DNA from: Clostridiales bacterium
GTDB lineage: Bacteria > Bacillota > Clostridia > Christensenellales > Aristaeellaceae
DNA length: 45,864 nt
Reading direction: 5' to 3'
Assembly (NCBI GenBank): GCA_012520375.1
Contig: JAAYOH010000003.1
Coordinates: 1 to 45,864 of the forward strand
A program made the translations under genes and the position numbers. Positions 17,199 through 24,313 of this stretch are shown here, piece by piece. The notes beneath the pieces were generated by a model. That model did no database searches, was not told the origin of the DNA, and worked only from the letters and a program-made list of their open reading frames with translations. Position 1 is the first letter of the stretch, and the number at the start of each line of letters is the position of its first letter.

Positions 17199-18048
17199 CC
17201 GCTGTCCCCCCTTCGTGCAGCCTCAGCAGCCATCCCAGCAAATCCTTCTGCCTGTCCCTTGCCACGATGCTGTCGACGAAGCCGCGCTGCAGCAGGAATT
17301 CCGCGCTCTGAAAGCCCTTGGGCAACGATTTTCGGGTGGTCTGCTCGATGACCCGGGCCCCCGCAAAGCCCACCGTGGCTCCGGGCTCCGCCAGGGTAAT
17401 GTCTCCCTGCATGGCGAAGCTGGCGGTAACGCCCCCGGTGGTGGGATCCGTGAGCAGGACGATATACAGCAGCCCCGCCGCCCCGTGCCGGCCCACTGCG
17501 GCGCTGACCTTGGCCATTTGCATCAGGGAGATCAACCCCTCCTGCATACGGGCGCCCCCGGAGGCCGTACATCCCACCACAGGCAGCCTTTTCTCCAGAG
17601 CGTGTTCGAAGAGCCTTGTGATCTTCTCCCCCACAGCGCCCCCCATGCTGGCCATCATGAAGGCGGGTTCCATGACGAAGAGGCAGCAGGGACTGTCCCC
17701 GATCTCGCCCTCTCCGCACAGCACCGCCTCTTCCTCCCCGCTGCCCTGTCGGGCCGCAGAGAGTTTTTCCGGGTATCCGGGAAAGCAAAGGGGATCGTCC
17801 AGGGTCAGCCCCCGGAAAAGTTCCGTGAACGTCTCGCCGCACAGCAATTCGATCCGCTCCCGGGCGCTCAGGCGGAAATGGTGGCCGCAGTCACACACCA
17901 TGAGGGCCTTTTTCAGGACATCCAGCCCCGTGGTTCGCCGGCAGTTGGGGCAGCTGCGCTCCTCTCCGCCCCCGGCGGACTTGGGCGCCCCGGGGCGGCC
18001 CCACGACTCCAGCACATTCCTCGGCTTCAAAAAACGTATCAATTCCAT
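17179..18048 (-). CDS. accD: Acetyl-CoA carboxylase carboxyltransferase subunit beta
   Basis: Beta subunit of the acetyl-CoA carboxyltransferase. The N-terminal zinc ribbon is present (CPNCRR at about residues 33-38 and CDCGHHFRL at about 52-60), followed by the crotonase-like core with CTASGGARMQEGLISLMQMAK and DPTTGGVTASFAM. Two starts are possible: a GTG at 18051 overlapping the accC stop as GTGA, and the ATG at 18048 sharing one base with that stop (TGATG). I chose the ATG, with GGGG 8 nt upstream. Length 289 residues, normal. Confidence 0.96.
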   Translation of the reverse strand: MELIRFLKPRNVLESWGRPGAPKSAGGGEERSCPNCRRTTGLDVLKKALMVCDCGHHFRLSARERIELLCGETFTELFRGLTLDDPLCFPGYPEKLSAARQGSGEEEAVLCGEGEIGDSPCCLFVMEPAFMMASMGGAVGEKITRLFEHALEKRLPVVGCTASGGARMQEGLISLMQMAKVSAAVGRHGAAGLLYIVLLTDPTTGGVTASFAMQGDITLAEPGATVGFAGARVIEQTTRKSLPKGFQSAEFLLQRGFVDSIVARDRQKDLLGWLLRLHEGGTADGISGV

Positions 18049-19352
18049 CACCTGTTCCCCATGAAGCTCAGATCATATGCACCGCTGATAAAACGCTCGT
18101 CCCCCACGATGCTCAGCTGTTCCTCGATGTTGTTGGGGATGCCATCGATCACCAGCTCACACAGGGCGGCCCGCATCTTGCGCAGCGTCTCCTCCCGGTT
18201 CATCGCATACACGATCAGCTTGCCCAGCAGGGCGTCGTAGTAGGGCGTCACCACCGTACCCGCCATCAAGCAGGTGTCAAAGCGCACCGAAGGCCCGCCG
18301 GGCACGTGGAGCATTTTCAGCGTACCCGGGCTCTTGGCATTGATGCGGCATTCGATGGCGCTGCCCTTCAGCCGAATATCCTTCTGGCCAAAATTCAGCA
18401 TGACCCCGGCGGCGATGCGGATCTGCCACTTCACCAGGTCTATACCGGTCAGCATCTCGGTGACACAGTGCTCCACCTGCAGCCGCAGGTTCATCTCCAT
18501 GAACCAGAACTGGCCGAACCGGTCCCGCAGGAATTCCAGGGTGCCCACGCCCACATAGGAGATGCGCCGCACCGCCTCCGTAACCGCTTTGATCATTCGT
18601 TCCCGCTCGAAGGGGCTTACCCCTGGGCAAGGCGTTTCCTCGATGAGCTTCTGGTTGCGTCGCTGCAGGGAGCAATCCCGATCCCCCAGGCACACCACGT
18701 TTCCCTGTTCGTCCGCCAGGATCTGCAGCTCCACATGCCGGGCTGGGTAGATGTACTTTTCCAGGTACAGCCCTCCGTCCCCGAAGGCGGAGTGGGCCTC
18801 GGCGGCGGCGGCCTTCCAGGCGCCGGAAAGCTCCGCTTTGCTTCGGATCAGGCGGATGCCCCGCCCGCCGCCTCCCGCCCGGGCTTTCAGCATCACGGGA
18901 TAGCCCAGGCGCTCCGCCTCCCGCAAAGCCTCCTCCGGAGAAGAGAGCGCAGCAGTACCCGGGATCCCCGTCAACCCTGCCTCCTCCATGATTTTCTTCA
19001 GGGAGGCCTTGTCGCTCAACCGCTGCATGCTGTCCGGGTCAGGTCCGATGAACACCAACCCATTGTTCTTGCACAGGGCGGCAAATTCCGCATTTTCCGA
19101 CAGAAAACCGTAGCCCGGGTGGACGGCCTGGGCCCCGGACAATATGGCGGCGCTTACGATCTGCTCCCCGTTCAGGTAGCTGGCAGCCTCGGGCCCGCCG
19201 ATGCAGAAAGCCTGGTCCGCCAAGGCGACATGCAGGGCCCGGGCGTCCGCGCTGGAATACACTGCCACGGTGGACACGCCCATTTCCTTGCAGGCCCGGA
19301 TGATGCGCACCGCGATCTCGCCCCGGTTGGCGATCAGGATTTTTGAGAACAT
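18048..19352 (-). CDS. accC: Acetyl-CoA carboxylase, biotin carboxylase subunit
   Basis: ATP-grasp enzyme that carboxylates the biotin on AccB. The 434-residue protein begins MFSKILIANRGEIAVRIIRA and shows the glycine-rich ATP loop KARAGGGGRGIRL, CSLQRRNQKLIEETP, and the catalytic region FMEMNLRLQVEHCVTEM. In this last block LRLQVEH replaces the common TRIQVEH, with the catalytic Arg kept. The C-terminus is somewhat short. The start ATG at 19352 lies 19 nt inside fabZ. Confidence 0.96.
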   Translation of the reverse strand: MFSKILIANRGEIAVRIIRACKEMGVSTVAVYSSADARALHVALADQAFCIGGPEAASYLNGEQIVSAAILSGAQAVHPGYGFLSENAEFAALCKNNGLVFIGPDPDSMQRLSDKASLKKIMEEAGLTGIPGTAALSSPEEALREAERLGYPVMLKARAGGGGRGIRLIRSKAELSGAWKAAAAEAHSAFGDGGLYLEKYIYPARHVELQILADEQGNVVCLGDRDCSLQRRNQKLIEETPCPGVSPFERERMIKAVTEAVRRISYVGVGTLEFLRDRFGQFWFMEMNLRLQVEHCVTEMLTGIDLVKWQIRIAAGVMLNFGQKDIRLKGSAIECRINAKSPGTLKMLHVPGGPSVRFDTCLMAGTVVTPYYDALLGKLIVYAMNREETLRKMRAALCELVIDGIPNNIEEQLSIVGDERFISGAYDLSFMGNR

Positions 19353-19768
19353 GCTTCGGCCTCCGCAATGGCAAAGGAGAACTGGGCCTCTGCGCACAGG
19401 CGCTCCCCCGCCAGCACGCGCCCGGAACAAAAGTAAAAGGGATGCTTTTGCCGGGTGATCCGGCAGCGCATGGTCAGGATATCGCCGGGCCGGACAGGAG
19501 AACGGAACCGCACCCTGTCCATGCCGGTGTATAGTGGGAGCTTCCCCTGCATCAGCCCTTCCAGCAACACACAGGCGGACTGGGCCATCATCTCGCACAG
19601 GATCACACCGGGCACCACAGGGTTCCCGGGGAAATGCCCGTTCAGGAAGAACTCGTCCCCCCGGACGGTGTACCAGGCCACCGCCTCCTCCCCCTCCCGC
19701 CGGGCGCCGTCCAACAGCAGCATATGGCCCCGGTGGGGCAGCAAGCCAAAAAGCTCTTCCCGGCTCAT
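19334..19768 (-). CDS. fabZ: 3-hydroxyacyl-ACP dehydratase
   Basis: Hot-dog fold dehydratase that forms trans-2-enoyl-ACP in each elongation round. The 144-residue product has the N-terminal LLPHRGHMLLLD block, the active-site His in GHFPGNPVVPGV and the Glu in LCEMMAQSACV. The ATG at 19768 overlaps the accB stop as ATGA; a longer frame upstream has no similarity. It sits between accB and accC, the normal order of Firmicute operons. Confidence 0.96.
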   Translation of the reverse strand: MSREELFGLLPHRGHMLLLDGARREGEEAVAWYTVRGDEFFLNGHFPGNPVVPGVILCEMMAQSACVLLEGLMQGKLPLYTGMDRVRFRSPVRPGDILTMRCRITRQKHPFYFCSGRVLAGERLCAEAQFSFAIAEAEACSQKS

Positions 19769-20196
19769 GCGGACCTCCGGATCCGGAACAGTTCCGTGCC
19801 GAACTCCACCACCTGACCGTTGGTCACACAGACCTTCTCCACCACCCCGGATTCCTCGGCATCGATTTCGTTCATCAGCTTCATGGCCTCCACGATGCAC
19901 AGGGTCTGTCCCTTTTGTACCGTGTCCCCGGGACGTACATAGGGCTCCGCGTTCTCCGCCGGCGCGGCGTAGAACAGCCCCACAATGGGGGAAGTGACGC
20001 TCACGTACGCTCCCTCTTCCGGCGCTTCCTGTACCGGGGCATCCTGTTCCGTGACGTGAACCTTCTGGACGGCAGGCGTCCCACCGGGGCTCCGCTCCAA
20101 GCGTATCTTCTTGTCTCCCTCGCTGAGTTCAAAGCCGCTCAGTTCCAGTTCCCGCATCAGCTCCGCATATCTCCTGATATCCGCATCCGTCATCAT
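19765..20196 (-). CDS. accB: Biotin carboxyl carrier protein of acetyl-CoA carboxylase
   Basis: Carries biotin between the carboxylase (AccC) and carboxyltransferase (AccAD). The 143-residue protein has an N-terminal helical part, a linker rich in Pro, Glu and Ala, and a C-terminal biotinyl domain with the biotinylated lysine in VEAMKLMNE. The first of two ATG codons (20196) overlaps the fabF stop as ATGA, with AGGAGGTG just upstream; the second is at 20193. Confidence 0.96.
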   Translation of the reverse strand: MMTDADIRRYAELMRELELSGFELSEGDKKIRLERSPGGTPAVQKVHVTEQDAPVQEAPEEGAYVSVTSPIVGLFYAAPAENAEPYVRPGDTVQKGQTLCIVEAMKLMNEIDAEESGVVEKVCVTNGQVVEFGTELFRIRRSA

Positions 20197-21434
20197 ACAC
20201 ACCTCCTGAAGGCCAGGCAGGCATTGTGGCCGCCAAAGCCCAATGAATTGGAAAGACACAAATCCACTTTTGCATTCACCGCCCGGTTGGGCACATAGTT
20301 CAGATCGCAGTCCGGGTCCTTCTCCCGCAGGTTGATGGTGGGGGGCACCACCCCGGTCTCCAGCACTTTCAGGCACACCAGGGCTTCTATGGCTCCCGCC
20401 GCCCCCAACATGTGCCCCGTCATGGACTTGGTGGAACTGATCAAGGCAGCCCGTGCCGCTTCCTCCCCCAGCGCCCTCTTGATGGCCAGGGTCTCCCCCA
20501 CGTCGTTCAGCGGGGTGCCGGTACCGTGGGCGTTGATGTACAGGGCTTCACCGGGTTCATAGCCCGCCTCCTCCATGGCCAGCGTCATGGACCTGGCGCC
20601 CCCCTCCGCGTCGGGGCTTGGGGCCGTGATATGGTAGGCGTCACAGGTGGCGCCATACCCACATACTTCCCCGTAGATCTTCGCGCCCCGTGCCAGGGCA
20701 TGATCGTACGCCTCCAGCACCAGGGCTGCCGCCCCTTCCCCGATGACGAAGCCGCTGCGCCGCGCATCAAAGGGCAGGGAAGCTGCGTCCGGATCCGTGG
20801 CGGTGGACAGGGCTTTCATGTTCGCGAAGCCTGCCACCCCCAGGGGCACGATGGAAGCCTCGGTCCCTCCGGTGACCACCGCATCCGCATAACCGTGGCG
20901 GATCAGCCGCAGCGCCTCCCCGATGGCGTTGGCCCCCGAGGCGCAGGCGGTCACGGCGGGCATGGCAGCCCCCTTCAGTCCGTAGCGGATGGCGATGGCC
21001 CCCGCCGCCATGTTGGCGATCATCATGGGCACGCAAAAGGGGGACACCCGGTTGGGGCCCCGGTCCAGGAGGATGCCCATCTGGGCAGAGGTGCTGTCCA
21101 GCCCTCCGATCCCCGAACCGAAGTATACGCTGATCCGCTCCGGGGGCAGGGTGCCCACCACGCCGCTCTCCTCCACCGCCTGCACCGCAGATCCCATGGC
21201 GTAGCGCACGAAGAGGTCGCTGCGCAGGCACTCGCTCCTTTCCATATACTGCATGGGGTCGTAATCCTTTACCTCCGCCCCAAGCTTTGCTTTGTAGTCG
21301 GTCGTGTCAAAACGAGTGATGGGGCCGATGCCGTTCACCCCCGCCGAAAGAGCCGCCCAAGCCGTCTCCACGCTGCTCCCCACCGGGCTCACCACGCCCA
21401 ACCCGGTAACAACCACCCGTCTCTTCTCCATCAT
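20193..21434 (-). CDS. fabF: 3-oxoacyl-ACP synthase II
   Basis: Condensing enzyme that extends acyl-ACP with malonyl-ACP. The 413-residue protein has the Cys-His-His triad: Cys in VTACASGANAIGEA (about residue 165), His in NAHGTGTPLND and His in GHMLGAAGAIEAL, plus the SNSLGFGGHNA C-terminal block. The start MMEKRRVVVTGLG lies 8 nt past the fabG stop with GAGGAGG upstream. No fabH (the initiation synthase) is in the window, so chain initiation is encoded elsewhere. Confidence 0.97.
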   Translation of the reverse strand: MMEKRRVVVTGLGVVSPVGSSVETAWAALSAGVNGIGPITRFDTTDYKAKLGAEVKDYDPMQYMERSECLRSDLFVRYAMGSAVQAVEESGVVGTLPPERISVYFGSGIGGLDSTSAQMGILLDRGPNRVSPFCVPMMIANMAAGAIAIRYGLKGAAMPAVTACASGANAIGEALRLIRHGYADAVVTGGTEASIVPLGVAGFANMKALSTATDPDAASLPFDARRSGFVIGEGAAALVLEAYDHALARGAKIYGEVCGYGATCDAYHITAPSPDAEGGARSMTLAMEEAGYEPGEALYINAHGTGTPLNDVGETLAIKRALGEEAARAALISSTKSMTGHMLGAAGAIEALVCLKVLETGVVPPTINLREKDPDCDLNYVPNRAVNAKVDLCLSNSLGFGGHNACLAFRRCV

Positions 21435-21442
21435 ATCCCTCC

Positions 21443-22165
21443 TCACATGGAAATGCCGCCGTCTACCGTGAGCACGGCACCCGTGACATAGGTTGCCGTC
21501 GCCAGGTACGCCGCCGCTTCCGCCACATCCTGGGGCGACCCCATGCGGCCCAGGGGAATGTTTCCGAGGACCGCCTCCGGGATCTCCTTCGTCATGTCGC
21601 TTTGGATGTACCCCGGCGCCACCAGATTGCATCGCACCCCCCTGGGGGCAAGCTCCCGGGCCACCGACTTGGTGAGCCCCACGAGTCCTGCCTTGGAAGC
21701 GGCATAATTGCACTGCCCCGGGTTCCCCATCAGCCCGGATACCGAGCCGATGTTCAAGATACAGCCGCCCTTTGCCCGGAGAAACCCGGGCGCGCAGTGG
21801 CGGATCATGTTGAAGGCCCCCTTCAGGTTGGTGTCCAGCACCGCGTCGAAGGCTTCCTCCCCCATCATGGCCACCAGCCCGTCCCTGGTGATCCCGGCGT
21901 TGTTCACCAGGATCCACGGGGTCCCCAATTCCCTTTGCACGGTCCGGACCAATTCCTTGGTCCCCTGGAAGGAGGCCACGTCGCAGGAATAGGCAACGGC
22001 CCGTACGCTGTACTGTTCTTGCAGTTCCCTGCACAAGGCCCGAGCGGGCTCGATGTCCCGGGCCACCGCCGCGATATCCATGCCCATGGCCGCCAGCCTG
22101 TGGGCGATGGCGGCGCCTATCCCCCGGGACGCCCCGGTGATCAGGGCCAGTTTTCCCTTCAGCAT
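21443..22165 (-). CDS. fabG: 3-oxoacyl-ACP reductase
   Basis: NADPH-dependent short-chain dehydrogenase that reduces 3-oxoacyl-ACP. The 240-residue protein shows the Rossmann motif TGASRGIGAAIA, the structural NNAG, the catalytic Ser-Tyr-Lys (NIGSVSG, then YAASKAG) and the FabG-type end TVDGGISM. The ATG at 22165 overlaps the fabD stop by 7 nt; an in-frame extension upstream runs inside fabD and is not supported. Confidence 0.97.
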   Translation of the reverse strand: MLKGKLALITGASRGIGAAIAHRLAAMGMDIAAVARDIEPARALCRELQEQYSVRAVAYSCDVASFQGTKELVRTVQRELGTPWILVNNAGITRDGLVAMMGEEAFDAVLDTNLKGAFNMIRHCAPGFLRAKGGCILNIGSVSGLMGNPGQCNYAASKAGLVGLTKSVARELAPRGVRCNLVAPGYIQSDMTKEIPEAVLGNIPLGRMGSPQDVAEAAAYLATATYVTGAVLTVDGGISM

Positions 22166-23052
22166 GTTGTGACCTCCGATCGGTATTCCTCCCCGGAAAG
22201 GGCACGGACCCCGCCGTCTATGCGCCGGATCAACCCACACAGGGTGCGTCCCGGCCCAATCTCCACAAAGGTTTCGATGCCCGCTTCGATCATAGAGCGA
22301 ACCAGTTCTTCCCAGCGCACGGGGCTCGCGATCTGCTCAGACAACAGGTACGCCGGATCCCCCTGGTAAGGGCGCGCCGTGAGATCAGAGTACAGGGGGA
22401 TGCGGGGCGTTCCGAACCTTGTTTCCTGCAGTACCCCGGCGAAGGCCTCCGCCGCTCCCCGCATCATGGGCGAGTGGAAGGCGCCCCCCACCCGCAGGGG
22501 CACGCAGCGGCCCCCCAGTTCCCGCACCGGCCCACTGAATTCCTTCAGGGCTTCCTTGGTGCCCGCCACCGTCACCTGTCCCGGGCAGTTGAAGTTCACG
22601 GGATACACCCCCGGGTGCTCCGCCGCCAGATCCATGACCTGTTCCCCGGACAAGCGCAGCACGGCGATCATGGCACAGTCCGCCTTGTCCGCTTCCCGCT
22701 GCATCAGCTGTCCCCGGCGGATCACCAGCCGGAACCCTTCTTCCGGGTCCAGCAAGCCCGCAAAGGCCGCCGCCGCTACTTCCCCAAGGGAGAAGCCCGC
22801 CGCCGCCGAAACCCCCGCTCCCCCCAGATGAGCCGCCATGGCAAGCTCCAGGGCGTACAGGCAGGGCTGGGCATTTTCCGTGCGCATCAGGGTCTCTTCA
22901 TCCCCTTCGAAGCACTGGGCCAGGGTGCCGGGCCGGATGGCTTCAAAGCGGTCAAACATCCGGGCGGCCACGGGACACGCCGCGTACAGTTCCCGCCCCA
23001 TGCCCGGATACTGGTCCCCCTGCCCCGCAAAGACAAAGGCTACACCACCCAT
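22159..23052 (-). CDS. fabD: Malonyl-CoA:ACP transacylase
   Basis: Loads malonate from CoA onto acyl carrier protein. The 297-residue protein begins GGVAFVFAGQGDQYPGMGREL and has the nucleophile serine in GFSLGEVAA (GHSLGE in many others; Phe at that place is also found in Clostridia), the Arg region GQLMQREADK and the catalytic His in GGAFHSPMM. The start at 23052 lies 13 nt inside the end of fabK. Confidence 0.96.
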   Translation of the reverse strand: MGGVAFVFAGQGDQYPGMGRELYAACPVAARMFDRFEAIRPGTLAQCFEGDEETLMRTENAQPCLYALELAMAAHLGGAGVSAAAGFSLGEVAAAAFAGLLDPEEGFRLVIRRGQLMQREADKADCAMIAVLRLSGEQVMDLAAEHPGVYPVNFNCPGQVTVAGTKEALKEFSGPVRELGGRCVPLRVGGAFHSPMMRGAAEAFAGVLQETRFGTPRIPLYSDLTARPYQGDPAYLLSEQIASPVRWEELVRSMIEAGIETFVEIGPGRTLCGLIRRIDGGVRALSGEEYRSEVTTC

Positions 23053-23984
23053 CGGCCTGCCCCTCCAAGAAGGTTTTCCGCCTGCTCCATGATCTCCCGG
23101 ACGATCTCCGCCGCAGGCTGTTCCCGTTTTACCATGGTGGCGATTTGTCCCGCCAGAAAGCAGCCCTTTTCCAGGTCTCCCTCTTGCACGGCAAGGCGCA
23201 GGGCGCCCTCGCCCATGCGCTCCAGTTCCTCGTCGGGAGCCCCTGCCCTCTCCGCCATGACGTAGGCGTGGGAGAAGGGGGTCCGGAGGCTTCGCACGGG
23301 ATGCCCCAAGCGCTTGCCCGTCACCACGGTGCACAGGTCTCCGGCCTTCAGGATCTTTTCTTTGTATACGGGATGGATGCGGCACTCCGTGGCGCTGAGG
23401 AAGCGGGTCCCCAGCTGCACCCCGCAGGCGCCCAGCATGAAGGCCGCCGCAACGCCCCGGCCGTCCCCGATGCCTCCCGCCGCAACAACGGGGAGGTCGC
23501 TCACGTCGCACACCTGGGGGATCAGGGCCATGGTGCTCATTTCCCCCACGTGGCCGCCGCTCTCGCCTCCCTCGGCGATCAGGGCGCTGGCCCCCAGCCG
23601 CGTCATCCGCCGGGCCATGGCCAGGCTGGCCACCACCGGAATGACCCGGATCCCCGCCTGTAGCCAGGCTTCCATATATTGTGCCGGATTGCCTGCCCCG
23701 GTGGTGACCACCTGCACCCCCTGGTGCACCGCCTCCCGGGCTACTTCTTCGGCGAAGGGGCTCATCAGCATGATGTTGAGGCCGATGGGCTTTTGCGTAA
23801 GCATCCGGGCCCGCTGGATCTCCGTCCTCACCCAGGACGCCGGGGCGTTCCCTGCCCCGATAATGCCCAGGCCTCCGGCTTCGGACACCGCCGCCGCCAG
23901 CTGCCCTTCCGCTACCCAGGCCATCCCCCCTTGAAAGAGGGGGTACTGTATGCCCAGCAGCTCTGTGATTCTGGAGCGGATCAT
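23040..23984 (-). CDS. fabK: FMN-dependent enoyl-ACP reductase II
   Basis: Flavoprotein that reduces enoyl-ACP, the last step of each elongation cycle; unlike FabI, the FabK type is not inhibited by triclosan (family knowledge). The 314-residue protein shows IQYPLFQGGMAWV, the active-site His in GGESGGHVGEMSTM and the FMN phosphate loop VVAAGGIGDGRG with LGACGVQLGTRFL. The nitronate monooxygenase family is related, but location between acpP and fabD settles the role. The ATG overlaps the acpP stop as ATGA. Confidence 0.95.
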   Translation of the reverse strand: MIRSRITELLGIQYPLFQGGMAWVAEGQLAAAVSEAGGLGIIGAGNAPASWVRTEIQRARMLTQKPIGLNIMLMSPFAEEVAREAVHQGVQVVTTGAGNPAQYMEAWLQAGIRVIPVVASLAMARRMTRLGASALIAEGGESGGHVGEMSTMALIPQVCDVSDLPVVAAGGIGDGRGVAAAFMLGACGVQLGTRFLSATECRIHPVYKEKILKAGDLCTVVTGKRLGHPVRSLRTPFSHAYVMAERAGAPDEELERMGEGALRLAVQEGDLEKGCFLAGQIATMVKREQPAAEIVREIMEQAENLLGGAGRWVV

Positions 23985-24202
23985 GATGCCTTTTCGGCGA
24001 TGAAGGCAATCAGTTCCCCCACCGTGCGCACCGGCCTGTCCAGTTCCAGTTCCATGTCCAGCCTGTCTTCCAGGCTCATCACCATCTCCACGGTGTCCAG
24101 GGAATCGATGCCCAATTCGGTAAAACTGCTCTCGGGCTTTACCCGCTCCGGGTCGCAGCCGGTGCGGTCGGCGATGATCTCGGCAATATCCTTCAGGTAC
24201 AT
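23981..24202 (-). CDS. acpP: Acyl carrier protein
   Basis: Small acidic carrier of the growing acyl chain. The 73-residue protein has the phosphopantetheine serine in ELGIDSLDTVEMVM and the usual four-helix layout. GGGAGG lies about 9 nt before the ATG. It is the first gene of the fatty-acid operon; the next gene fabK overlaps it by 4 nt. Confidence 0.97.
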   Translation of the reverse strand: MYLKDIAEIIADRTGCDPERVKPESSFTELGIDSLDTVEMVMSLEDRLDMELELDRPVRTVGELIAFIAEKAS

Positions 24203-24224
24203 AAAAAATGCCTCCCTTTCCTAT

Positions 24225-24259
24225 GCGGCGCTTTTTTCCCGCCGCTATACACCATTATA
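24225..24259 (-). promoter_or_regulatory. Promoter -10 and 5' leader hairpin of the fatty-acid operon
   Basis: Minus strand: a perfect TATAAT (24259-24254) lies 51 nt before acpP, but no good -35 box is visible 17 bp upstream (CCGTAC). Right after the expected start site, GCGGCG (24245-24240) and CGCCGC (24230-24225) form a 6-bp stem that would cap the 5' end of the mRNA. No FapR or FabT operator was recognised. Two near-direct copies of CCCCG(G/A)GCGTTCC-like sequence lie at 24284-24305. Confidence 0.5.
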
Positions 24260-24313
24260 GGGTGCAGGGAGGCTGTGTACGGTCCCCGGGCGTTCCCCGA
24301 GCGTTCCAGTTTG

